9,577 nt of DNA from an uncultured Eubacteriales bacterium. Its GTDB lineage: Bacteria; Bacillota; Clostridia; Oscillospirales; Acutalibacteraceae. The notes beneath the pieces are model-generated. The model was not told where the DNA came from and ran no database searches. It saw nothing but the letters and a program-made list of their open reading frames with translations. A program made the position numbers and the translations under genes. The stretch is taken from positions 1 through 9,577 of the forward strand of contig ONRO01000157.1 in NCBI GenBank assembly GCA_900320235.1, in the 5' to 3' direction. This document shows, piece by piece, positions 1 through 5,768 of this stretch (the stretch's first letter is position 1; every line of letters begins with the position of its first letter).

Positions 1-174
1 CCGCAGTATGCACCTACCTTTGTTCCTGAAAAGGAAGAAGAAACAGACAAATATGTCTGCACTATCTGTAAATATGAATACAGTGACCCGCTTATCCCGT
101 TTGAGGAGCTTCCCGATGACTGGATCTGTCCTATCTGCGGTGCACCAAAATCAGTTTTCAAAAAAGCAACATGA
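1..174 (+). CDS. Rubredoxin domain, C-terminal end of a truncated gene
   Basis: Reading frame 1 is open from the first base to TGA at 172-174 and has no start codon, so this is the 3' end of a longer gene. It encodes 57 residues. A Pro/Glu-rich linker (residues about 1-17) is followed by a rubredoxin-type iron site: CTIC, then DDWICPICGAPKSVF. The four cysteines would bind one Fe and pass single electrons. The gap between the two CxxC pairs is 19 residues, shorter than the 29 of classical rubredoxins and longer than the 12 of rubrerythrin. The charged linker suggests the domain is fused to an upstream electron-transfer or flavoprotein module outside the window; which one cannot be seen. The rubredoxin assignment is firm, the identity of the full protein unknown. 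Confidence 0.85.
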   Translation, partial: PQYAPTFVPEKEEETDKYVCTICKYEYSDPLIPFEELPDDWICPICGAPKSVFKKAT

Positions 175-210
175 TTTTGCTGGATTTATTTTAGCATATA
201 ATAATACTGA

Positions 211-263
211 TGTCAAGCAAACTTGTCAAAATTCATTTTAAACTTGACATTTTTATTTATAAT
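211..263 (+). promoter_or_regulatory. Cluster of CTTGWCA boxes upstream of nadA
   Basis: Three copies of a 7-mer lie in 39 bases: TGTCAAG (211-217, reverse orientation), CTTGTCA (222-228) and CTTGACA (243-249). The first two form a quasi-palindrome with one mismatched pair and a 4-base centre. The last two are part of a 10-bp direct repeat, AAACTTGWCA at 219-228 and 240-249, whose starts are 21 bp apart, about two helical turns. A TATAAT at 258-263 is the best -10 candidate, but its -35 is unclear. This could be an operator for nadA. NAD repressors such as NiaR control nad genes in Firmicutes, but I cannot match these boxes to a known consensus, so the regulator is open. Confidence 0.35.
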
Positions 264-422
264 AGTATCCGTAGCTTACCTGACAGAAATTTAACATTGA
301 TCAGATGTGCAGAAAACAATTGCTGTTATCAGACTGAATCAAGGAATGTAAGTACGGGAAAATGAAAAAATAAGCCGCATGGTTATTATTCTTAGCCTGT
401 GCGGAAAAACGGAGAGTAAAAT

Positions 423-1340
423 ATGAATATCAGGGAAATACAGGACGAGATACTTCGTCTGAAAAAAGAAAATGACGTATGCATACTTGCACACAGCTAT
501 CAGGCACACGAGATAACAGAGATTGCTGATTTTACAGGGGATTCCTACGCACTCAGCAAGCTTGCGGCTACTGTACCTAACAAGACGGTTATCATGTGCG
601 GTGTACGTTTTATGGCGGAAACTGTAAAAATGCTTTCGCCGGAGAAAAAGGTAATACTTTCAGCTCCGACAGCCGGCTGTCCGATGGCAGAGCAGATGGA
701 CAAGGAGCTGATCGAGGGCATAAAGCCGCAGTATGAGGGATATACAGTTGTTGCATATATCAATACAACAGCAGAGCTGAAAACAGTCTGTGATGTATGC
801 GTAACTTCATCATCAGCAGTGAAGATAGTAAGGGCAATAGACAATGACAATATACTGTTCATACCGGATTGTAATCTTGGTGCATATGTCGCATCACTTG
901 TGCCTGAAAAGAATATAAAATTCCTTCAGGGGGGCTGTCCGGTACATGCTGCCGTGACAAGACAGCAGGCGGAAGCTGCAAAGGCACTGCATCCGGATGC
1001 TGAAATGCTTGTTCATCCCGAATGCCGTCCGGCAGTTGCAGAGCTTGCAGATTATATCGGCTCGACCTCAGGGATAATGGAATATGCAAAAAAGTCAGAC
1101 GGAAAAGAATTCATAATCGGAACGGAAAACAGTATTGCAGAGCATCTGCAGTATGAATGTCCGGATAAGAAATTCTATCCGCTTTCAAAGAGTCTGATCT
1201 GTGAAAATATGAAGGCAACGACCCTGCCTGATGTACTTGCCTGTGTTAAGGGTGAAGGCGGGGAAGAGATAGAAATGGATGCTCAGATGATAGCTGATGC
1301 AAGAAAATGTATTGATAAAATGATAGAACTTGGCGGCTGA
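423..1340 (+). CDS. nadA: Quinolinate synthase NadA
   Basis: The 305-residue product condenses iminoaspartate with dihydroxyacetone phosphate to quinolinate, in cytosolic de novo NAD synthesis. The length fits the compact bacterial NadA. Family signatures appear in order: AHSYQ near residue 23, CGVRFMAETVKMLSPEKKV near 59, TSSSAVKIV, PDCNLG, the GGCPVH cysteine, HPEC, GSTSGI, GTEN and CENMK near the C-terminus. The cysteines in CGVRFM, GGCPVH and CENMK are the three expected ligands of the oxygen-sensitive 4Fe-4S cluster, with the free iron site binding substrate. GGAG at 411-414 lies 8 bases before ATG 423, which supports this start. nadB and nadC, its usual neighbours, are absent, so iminoaspartate must be made by a gene elsewhere. 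The gene appears to be a single transcription unit. Confidence 0.97.
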   Translation: MNIREIQDEILRLKKENDVCILAHSYQAHEITEIADFTGDSYALSKLAATVPNKTVIMCGVRFMAETVKMLSPEKKVILSAPTAGCPMAEQMDKELIEGIKPQYEGYTVVAYINTTAELKTVCDVCVTSSSAVKIVRAIDNDNILFIPDCNLGAYVASLVPEKNIKFLQGGCPVHAAVTRQQAEAAKALHPDAEMLVHPECRPAVAELADYIGSTSGIMEYAKKSDGKEFIIGTENSIAEHLQYECPDKKFYPLSKSLICENMKATTLPDVLACVKGEGGEEIEMDAQMIADARKCIDKMIELGG

Positions 1341-1344
1341 CGCC
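1332..1344 (+). other. Small hairpin over the nadA stop codon
   Basis: GGCG (1332-1335) and CGCC (1341-1344) pair around a five-base loop that contains the TGA stop. The stem is only 4 bp and just two T follow, so on its own it is a weak terminator. It may act with the hairpin just downstream. Confidence 0.25.
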
Positions 1345-1355
1345 TTGAGTACATC

Positions 1356-1384
1356 GGGCATGACGTGACACGTTGTGCCTTTTG
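1356..1384 (+). terminator. Probable rho-independent terminator of nadA
   Basis: Bases 1357-1366 pair with 1370-1379 (GGCATGACGT with ACGTTGTGCC). The stem is 10 bp with two G-T wobble pairs and a GAC loop, followed at once by TTTTG. It lies 16 bases after the nadA stop. The T tract is short, so efficiency is uncertain. The inner part overlaps the -35 box proposed for the next operon. Confidence 0.5.
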
Positions 1385-1394
1385 TAGTTATAAA
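1365..1394 (+). promoter_or_regulatory. Candidate sigma-70-type promoter of the VanY-like/M23/M50 genes
   Basis: GTGACA (1365-1370, five of six matches to TTGACA) and TATAAA (1389-1394, five of six to TATAAT) are 18 bases apart. Transcription would start near 1401, about 75 bases before the GTG start codon. The -35 lies inside the terminator hairpin of nadA. This is inferred from sequence alone. Confidence 0.35.
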
Positions 1395-1405
1395 TTATGT
1401 AAATG

Positions 1406-1429
1406 CCGGAACAGAAAGCTGTTTTCCGG
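1406..1429 (+). other. Hairpin in the leader of the VanY-like gene
   Basis: CCGGAA-CAG (1406-1414) pairs with CTG-TTCCGG (1419-1429), with two unpaired T in the right arm and the loop AAAG. No T run follows, so it is unlikely to be a terminator. If transcription starts near 1401 it would sit at the extreme 5' end of the mRNA, where such structures can slow decay. Confidence 0.35.
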
Positions 1430-1477
1430 TACAGAATAAAAGATAAGAACATAACATTCTGTTAGGGATGGTGGATA

Positions 1478-2305
1478 GTGAAGAAAAACGATAGAATGTA
1501 TGCAAAAAATGCCCTGAGAAAAAAACAGCTTCGGCAGCACAGCAGTCTTGGAAGAAAAAGCAGCTTTGTACCGGAAAGTGAATCAGGTTCAGGGCTGAAA
1601 AAGCTTATAATAATAATGCCGATTCTGATAATTGTTCTTTTGATCATACTGCTTGCGGTCGGAATAAGCCAGTTTACAGGTATATTGGATAACAGCCGGC
1701 AGACAAAGACTGAAACTGTGGAGAAAAGCAAGCCGGTAGAATACGATGAAAGCAAGCTTCTGCTTGTGATATCACCTGAAAGCCCGCTGCCGTCCGATTA
1801 TAAGACGGATCTTGTTGATTATGAAAATATCAAGGTGGACAGGTGTATTTCAGAGTCGCTCAGCGAAATGATGAAAGCCTCACAGGATTCCGGCATTGAC
1901 CTGAAGCTTACAGGAGGCTATATTTCACCTGAAATACAGCATAAGTCTTTTCAGGCAGAAGTCAGCAGACTTCAGACTGATGAAGGGCTGTCAAAGGCAA
2001 ATGCCGAGGCTCAGGCAGAGAAAACGGTGACAGCGGAAAACCATAGTGAATTCCAGAGCGGACTTGCTGTTACACTGTCAGGAGGAACGGAGAAGGAATT
2101 TTCAGAGACAGAAGAATTCCGGTGGCTCGAATCAAACAGTACAAAATACGGCTTTATCCTGAGATACCCTGAGGGCAAGGAAAAAAGCACAGGCTTTGAT
2201 TTTGACCCGACACATTTCCGCTATGTAGGAAAGGAAAATGCACTTCAGATGAGAACGCTCAGCATGACTCTGGAGGAATATAACGAATATCTTGCTTCAA
2301 GGTAA
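1478..2305 (+). CDS. Membrane-anchored VanY-like (D,D-carboxypeptidase family) protein, probably inactive
   Basis: The 275-residue protein has a basic N-terminus, one membrane helix at about 41-63 and an external M15/VanY-type domain. The fold is recognisable from TGGYISPEIQ (145-154), HSEFQSGLAV (189-198), EEFRWLESNSTKYGFILRYP (212-231) and DPTHFRYVG (243-251). Active family members cleave terminal D-Ala from peptidoglycan stems using zinc. Here the family pattern SxHxxxGxAxD reads S190, F192, G195, A197, T199, so the first His and the Asp ligand are both replaced. The EPWH motif reads DPTH, keeping only H246, and the conserved Arg of GYRS is I149. It is therefore probably a non-catalytic homologue, perhaps a peptidoglycan-binding or scaffold protein; that role is inferred. 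The start is GTG 1478 with AGGGA at 1464-1468. An in-frame ATG at 1496 has a poorer site. Confidence 0.8.
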   Translation: MKKNDRMYAKNALRKKQLRQHSSLGRKSSFVPESESGSGLKKLIIIMPILIIVLLIILLAVGISQFTGILDNSRQTKTETVEKSKPVEYDESKLLLVISPESPLPSDYKTDLVDYENIKVDRCISESLSEMMKASQDSGIDLKLTGGYISPEIQHKSFQAEVSRLQTDEGLSKANAEAQAEKTVTAENHSEFQSGLAVTLSGGTEKEFSETEEFRWLESNSTKYGFILRYPEGKEKSTGFDFDPTHFRYVGKENALQMRTLSMTLEEYNEYLASR

Positions 2306-2404
2306 ATATACATACTTGTTCCCTGCGTACATATATATTAAGTAGAGAAAACGGCAGAAAAAGTTTGATGCCGGACAGGAATTGTACGGTCGGAGGGAAC
2401 TGAA

Positions 2405-3163
2405 ATGGAATATGATTTTGAAGAAAACCGCTATACAGATGGAACTGCTGATCATACTGAAATAAATGAGCAGCAGGACGATGAAAAAAAGACAAGGCAC
2501 GGGAAAACCCGTGGAATGCTTCTGATATTCATTCAGCTCGGAGTATGTATAGCCGCAGTAGCTGCTGCTTTTGTCATAAAGCTTATCGGCGGGAATATCT
2601 ATGCTCAGACCGGGACATGGTTTTTCAGTAATTACAATAATTCTGTTTTTACAGATAATATCACAAGGATCATGCCATATTCCGATGAGGTAAGCGTAAG
2701 CTCGGAAAACAAGGCATATGTACAGCAGGGTGAAGACGGAAAAAATGAAACGGCTGTCAGAATGACCTCTCCGCTGAAAACGTTGGAGGTCACATCTGCT
2801 TATGGAAAAAGACAGCTTGACGGAAGCGTACAGCTTCATAAGGGGATTGATCTTGCTGCTCAGGAAAATGAAAGCATTTTTGCAGCAGGCAGCGGACAGG
2901 TCACTATTGCACAGAAGGATGACAGCTACGGAAATTATATTGTAATTACTCATGATAATAATATCAGGACATTGTATGCACATTGTAGCAAGCTGATTGT
3001 AAAGAAGGGCGATATGGTCAGTGCGGGGGATAAGATCGCACTTGCAGGCAATACAGGTCAGGCATACGGAGTGCATCTTCATTTTGAGGTGATCGTCGGC
3101 GGAAAAAATGCTGATCCCTCGAAATATCTTGACATATCTGCCGGAAAAAAAGATGAAGCTTAA
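2405..3163 (+). CDS. Membrane-anchored M23 (LytM) metallopeptidase, SpoIVFA/SpoIIQ-like
   Basis: The 252-residue protein has an acidic cytosolic N-terminus (1-37), one membrane helix (about 38-61), an external linker and a LytM domain (about 120-245). M23 enzymes are zinc endopeptidases that cut peptidoglycan cross-bridges. All expected residues are visible: H145 and D149 in HKGID, H193 in YAHCS, and H224 and H226 in HLHFEV. It may therefore be active, unlike Bacillus SpoIVFA, whose domain is degenerate. GGAGGG at 2392-2397 sits 7 bases before ATG 2405. The gene overlaps the downstream M50 protease by 11 bases. That order mirrors spoIVFA-spoIVFB, where the M23-like partner holds the protease. 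Membership of that pathway is inferred from order and topology; a general cell-wall hydrolase is the alternative. Confidence 0.88.
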   Translation: MEYDFEENRYTDGTADHTEINEQQDDEKKTRHGKTRGMLLIFIQLGVCIAAVAAAFVIKLIGGNIYAQTGTWFFSNYNNSVFTDNITRIMPYSDEVSVSSENKAYVQQGEDGKNETAVRMTSPLKTLEVTSAYGKRQLDGSVQLHKGIDLAAQENESIFAAGSGQVTIAQKDDSYGNYIVITHDNNIRTLYAHCSKLIVKKGDMVSAGDKIALAGNTGQAYGVHLHFEVIVGGKNADPSKYLDISAGKKDEA

Positions 3164-3779
3164 GATATACGGCGTTACGTTTGAGATAAGCTATCCGCTT
3201 GCGGTGATAATGACAGCAGTTATAATATATGACAGCAGTATGTCGGTGCTTTCATGTTTTGTTTCAGTGATTCTGCATGAATCAGGACATCTTCTTATGC
3301 TCAGGTATTACGGATGTATGCCTGACAGGATAAGACTTACGCTTTTTGATATTGCGATAGTTGACAGCAGCAAGCCTCTGCGTGGAACAAAACAGGAGCT
3401 AACCGTTACCCTTGCAGGAGTAGCTGTTAATATTATTGCCGGCACAGCAGCGCTTATACCGGAGATATTCTTCGGAAATGATATCCTGAAGCTTTTTGTA
3501 AATGCTAATCTCACACTTGCATTTTTTAATCTTTTGCCGGCACATACGCTTGACGGCGGTCAGGCTTTGATGATTATACTCAGCCGAAAAATTGATATCA
3601 GGCGTGCAATGCTCATACAGGATATTCTTACAGCGGCTGTGATAATACCGCTCGGAATACTCGGCTTTCTTGTACTGCTGAGATCGGGATATAATTTCAC
3701 TCTTCTTGTCACAGCCTTGTATCTTCTTGCAGTATTACTTATGAAAAGTCCTCATATTAATACGGGAGAAAATAAATGA
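3153..3779 (+). CDS. M50 site-2 metalloprotease, SpoIVFB-like
   Basis: This is a 208-residue polytopic membrane protease that would cut substrates within or near the membrane. The zinc site HESGH is at 42-46, with H42 and H46 as ligands and E43 catalytic. The third ligand is D134 in NLLPAHTLDGG (126-136). Spacing and position are close to Bacillus SpoIVFB, which cleaves pro-sigma-K. Hydrophobic segments fall at about 13-25, 32-50, 87-103, 113-128, 158-177 and 183-197. It lacks the C-terminal CBS domain of SpoIVFB, so ATP sensing through that domain is not expected. I chose ATG 3153 because the product then begins MKLKIYGVTFEI like the family. The upstream ATG at 3108 would overlap the M23 gene more and adds unrelated residues. 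The 11-base overlap suggests translational coupling. The substrate is unknown. Confidence 0.88.
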   Translation: MKLKIYGVTFEISYPLAVIMTAVIIYDSSMSVLSCFVSVILHESGHLLMLRYYGCMPDRIRLTLFDIAIVDSSKPLRGTKQELTVTLAGVAVNIIAGTAALIPEIFFGNDILKLFVNANLTLAFFNLLPAHTLDGGQALMIILSRKIDIRRAMLIQDILTAAVIIPLGILGFLVLLRSGYNFTLLVTALYLLAVLLMKSPHINTGENK

Positions 3780-3819
3780 TATCAGAAAAATGCTGAAAAA
3801 ACGATAACCTGAGCTTTTG

Positions 3820-3843
3820 CAGAACCTTGGGTGGTTTTTCTGT
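3820..3843 (+). terminator. Weak terminator candidate after the M50 gene
   Basis: CAGAACC and GGTTTTTCTG can pair around TTGGGT with a bulge of three T, and a T5 run lies on the 3' side. The stem is short and interrupted. The glycosylase gene begins 40 bases later on the same strand, so read-through into it is likely. Confidence 0.22.
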
Positions 3844-3882
3844 TAACGATCAGCATACGGGAATGAAAAAACGGAGGAAAAT

Positions 3883-4701
3883 ATGGAATACAGGATTACA
3901 GAGCGTGGAGCAGAGCTTACAGCCTGTGACGCATTTGATCTTAGAAATACATTTGAATGCGGACAGTGTTTTCGCTGGGACGAAGCTCAGGATGGTTCAT
4001 ACAGTGCGGTTGTCAGGGGAAAAAAGGTCCGGCTTTACAGGGACGGCGATATTGTAGTGATCGAGGGTGCTGATGAAAAGACCTTCGGGCAGCTCTGGAA
4101 TGAATATTTTGATCTTGAGACAGATTATGAGCAGCTCAGATGTGAGATGACACAGCTTTGTCCGGGGCTTTCGGCAGCAGCATCAAAGCTCAACGGAATC
4201 AGGATACTTTCTCAGGAACCCTGGGAAGCCCTTTGTTCGTTCATAATTTCGCAGAATAATAATATTCCGAGGATAAAAGGTATTGTATCGCGACTGTGTG
4301 AAAACTTCGGGGAGGATATCGGCGGAGATTATTCATTCCCTCAGGCAGAGGTTCTTGCAAAGTTTGAGCCTGAGCAGCTTGCACCGCTCAGGGCAGGCTT
4401 CCGGGCAAGATATATAATTGACGCTGCAAGAAAGGTCAGCAGCGGAGAAACTGATCTGGAAAAAATGAAAACTGCCCCCATTGAAGATTGCCGGAGAGAA
4501 CTTATGAAAATAACCGGAGTCGGAGCAAAGGTCGCAGAATGTACTTTGCTTTACGGACTGCACAGGATGGAAGCCTTTCCGGTAGATGTCTGGATGAAAA
4601 AGGCACTTGCCTCTGATTTTGCAGGAGTTGACCCTGCAAGGCTCGGAAAAACAGCAGGAATCGCACAGCAGTATATTTTCCATTATACACGGAATGCTTA
4701 A
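3883..4701 (+). CDS. 8-oxoguanine DNA glycosylase/AP lyase, OGG family
   Basis: The 272-residue base-excision enzyme would remove 8-oxoguanine opposite cytosine and nick the abasic site. It has the OGG N-terminal domain with GQCFRW at 27-32, the QNNN motif at 124-127 and a helix-hairpin-helix-GPD core at about 207-238. The catalytic lysine is K216 in TGVGAKVAEC and the catalytic aspartate is D235 in FPVDVW, aligning with K249 and D268 of human OGG1. The length fits the compact clostridial OGG proteins, of which that of Clostridium acetobutylicum is studied. No cysteine-rich iron-sulfur loop of the Nth/MutY type is seen. GGAGG at 3873-3877 precedes ATG 3883. It follows the M50 gene by 103 bases and may be partly co-transcribed, though a functional link is not obvious. 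Confidence 0.93.
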   Translation: MEYRITERGAELTACDAFDLRNTFECGQCFRWDEAQDGSYSAVVRGKKVRLYRDGDIVVIEGADEKTFGQLWNEYFDLETDYEQLRCEMTQLCPGLSAAASKLNGIRILSQEPWEALCSFIISQNNNIPRIKGIVSRLCENFGEDIGGDYSFPQAEVLAKFEPEQLAPLRAGFRARYIIDAARKVSSGETDLEKMKTAPIEDCRRELMKITGVGAKVAECTLLYGLHRMEAFPVDVWMKKALASDFAGVDPARLGKTAGIAQQYIFHYTRNA

Positions 4702-4726
4702 AAGCAAAAATTATTGCTCAATAAAA

Positions 4727-4761
4727 TATCCGGCAGCAAGCTTTGAGCCTGCTGCCGGATA
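4727..4761. terminator. Bidirectional terminator between convergent genes
   Basis: TATCCGGCAGCA (4727-4738) pairs perfectly with TGCTGCCGGATA (4750-4761), a 12-bp GC-rich stem. AATTT follows on the plus strand and a TATTTTATT stretch follows on the minus strand, so the T tract is better for minus-strand transcripts. It lies between the 3' ends of the glycosylase gene (plus) and the lipoprotein gene (minus) and probably serves both. Confidence 0.85.
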
Positions 4762-4832
4762 ATTTCTGCTGTTTATCTGATTTTCGTGAAAACTTTACGG
4801 ATAATAAAATCCTGACTGCAGGAAATAGTTAA

Positions 4833-5357
4833 TCAGAGCCTTGAAAGAAGCTTTACCTCGTTAAAATCATGCTGTTTGCCGGAGGTATCCTGAGCTTTGT
4901 ACTTATCCTGAGTTTTAAGAATAAGAGCACCGTTTTTATCGTTTTCCACAGAATATCTGACTTCGACACTGTCGAGGTTATTTCTTCTGTAATAATCATC
5001 TGTCAGATGAATAGTGACTTCTTTATCAGTATATGTATAGGTGAAGTCCATGGTTTTTGTAACGCTTTTTCCGTCGTCAACAGAAACTGTACCTGTTCCT
5101 GATTTACCGAAAGAATAAATCAGATCACCCATATAGATATATGATGGATCACTGTTATCGTTAAGTGCAGTTTTCATATATCCGGGTTTTTCATCAGAAA
5201 AGAATTTTCCGTCGCAATAAATAATATCGCTTGAAAGCTTCCATTTTCCGATAGGGTTAAAGCTGAAGTCGCTGCAGCCGCTCAGAGAAACAGCCGAAGC
5301 AATAATTCCCGATATTAAAAGTAATGTAGCCAAAAGTCTGCCGGATTTGATTTTCAT
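4833..5357 (-). CDS. Small secreted lipoprotein, lipocalin-like, function unknown
   Basis: The 174-residue protein starts with a lipoprotein signal peptide: basic MKIKSGR, a hydrophobic stretch at about 8-26 and the lipobox LSGC with lipidated C28. The mature part would be anchored to the outer face of the membrane. It begins with a GKWK element (37-40) and continues with alternating beta-rich segments such as YSFGKSGTGTVS and FTYTYTDKEVTIHL. GxW plus such strands is typical of small lipocalin-like lipoproteins in Ruminococcaceae, so a beta-barrel is likely; ligand and role are unknown. The frame is open upstream to an ATG at 5489. I prefer ATG 5357 because AAGGAG lies 6 bases before it, the signal peptide begins there, and the inferred transcription start (near 5471) is downstream of 5489. 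Confidence 0.82.
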   Translation of the reverse strand: MKIKSGRLLATLLLISGIIASAVSLSGCSDFSFNPIGKWKLSSDIIYCDGKFFSDEKPGYMKTALNDNSDPSYIYMGDLIYSFGKSGTGTVSVDDGKSVTKTMDFTYTYTDKEVTIHLTDDYYRRNNLDSVEVRYSVENDKNGALILKTQDKYKAQDTSGKQHDFNEVKLLSRL

Positions 5358-5403
5358 ACTATGCTCCTTCATGTAATTAAGGAATTGATGTTCTGATAAT
5401 AAA

Positions 5404-5435
5404 CCGGAAAGGCAAAAAAAGAAGCCTGACTCCGG
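5404..5435 (-). other. Leader hairpin of the lipoprotein mRNA
   Basis: On the minus strand CCGGA...TCCGG and an inner AGGC...GCCT pair around a T-rich loop, separated by a small internal loop. It lies 47-78 bases upstream of the start codon, inside the predicted 5' untranslated region. No T run follows its 3' arm, and the U7 stretch is in the loop, so it is not a standard terminator. Confidence 0.35.
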
Positions 5436-5477
5436 AATATTGTGTATTTCCTTAACTTTAATAATACAATTAAACTT

Positions 5478-5506
5478 ATTATATTCCAATCGGAAGAAAT
5501 AATCAA
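5478..5506 (-). promoter_or_regulatory. Sigma-70-type promoter of the lipoprotein gene
   Basis: On the minus strand TTGATT (5506-5501) and a perfect TATAAT (5483-5478) are separated by 17 bases. Transcription would begin near 5471 and give a leader of about 114 nt. It is divergent from the promoter of the regulator gene, with 29 bases between the two -35 boxes. Confidence 0.7.
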
Positions 5507-5535
5507 CAATTTTTTATATATTTTCTACTATTTTG

Positions 5536-5565
5536 TTGTTATACTGACTCAAAATGTACTATAAT
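5536..5565 (+). promoter_or_regulatory. Sigma-70-type promoter of the dual-domain regulator gene
   Basis: TTGTTA (5536-5541, four of six matches) and a perfect TATAAT (5560-5565) are 18 bases apart. Transcription would start near 5572, leaving a leader of about 197 nt before ATG 5769. The -10 box is embedded in the palindrome at 5555-5574, so repression by a protein bound there is expected. Confidence 0.6.
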
Positions 5566-5574
5566 TAAAGTACA
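5555..5574. promoter_or_regulatory. 20-bp palindromic operator over the -10 box
   Basis: TGTACT-A-TAATTA-A-AGTACA reads the same on both strands except for one A/A pair. Six-base outer arms frame a six-base self-complementary centre. The size suits a dimeric helix-turn-helix protein, and it covers the -10 of the gene for an XRE-type regulator, so autorepression is the simplest reading. Binding is inferred. Confidence 0.5.
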
Positions 5575-5768
5575 GAATAATAATATTGGAAACACTGAAT
5601 AAATTGTTATTAAAACTGAAATTAAACAGGAAATAATAAATCTGAGGGGTTTGTCCCGCACTCAACCGTCGGTTTATGACAAAATCAGCGTTTCCTTAAA
5701 GCTTGTACGGAGCAGCAGACAAATTGATGCAATGACAGGCAGAATAATAACAAACGGAGACAGAAGAT
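5575..5768 (+). other. Structured leader of the regulator gene with a MITE-like segment
   Basis: No coding sequence is apparent here. GGAAACACTGA (5588-5598) and TCAGCGTTTCC (5685-5695) are inverted copies with one mismatch in 11, framing 108 bp as in a tiny non-autonomous element or IS remnant. No target-site duplication is visible at the borders. Inside, TGAG/CTCA and GGG/CCC (5643-5664) form a small bulged hairpin, and AACCG-T-CGGTT (5664-5674) is a palindrome. It could instead be a folded regulatory leader; I recognise no riboswitch. GGAG at 5756-5759 is the ribosome binding site of the next gene. Confidence 0.35.

Noticed and set aside
8..241. Plus-strand frame of 77 codons over the rubredoxin end
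   Set aside because: The overlapping frame 1 encodes a clear rubredoxin cysteine pattern; this one has no motif.
244..263. TTGACA and TATAAT close together as a promoter for nadA
   Set aside because: Only 8 bases separate them, far short of 16-18, so they cannot serve as one promoter. The TATAAT may still be a -10 with another -35.
2306..2404. Sporulation sigma-E-like promoter (CATATATA region) before the M23 gene
   Set aside because: The ATA and CATATATA elements are not at the right spacing, and AT-rich DNA gives such matches by chance. No good sigma-70 pair was found either, so co-transcription with the VanY-like gene is simpler.
2297..3082. Long open frame of 261 codons on the minus strand
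   Set aside because: It lies opposite the M23 gene, whose motifs are unmistakable, has a Cys/Ser/Ile-rich composition typical of antisense frames, and shows no recognisable domain.
3108..3152. Upstream start for the M50 protease
   Set aside because: The extra 15 residues are hydrophilic, not family-like and overlap the M23 coding end. ATG 3153 gives the expected N-terminus.
3827..4057. Plus-strand frame of 76 codons overlapping the start of the glycosylase gene
   Set aside because: It is in another frame over a well-supported OGG N-terminus with its own GGAGG site.
5358..5489. Longer N-terminus for the lipoprotein gene
   Set aside because: The lipobox signal peptide begins at 5357 with a good AAGGAG site, and the predicted promoter lies such that 5489 would be upstream of the transcript start.
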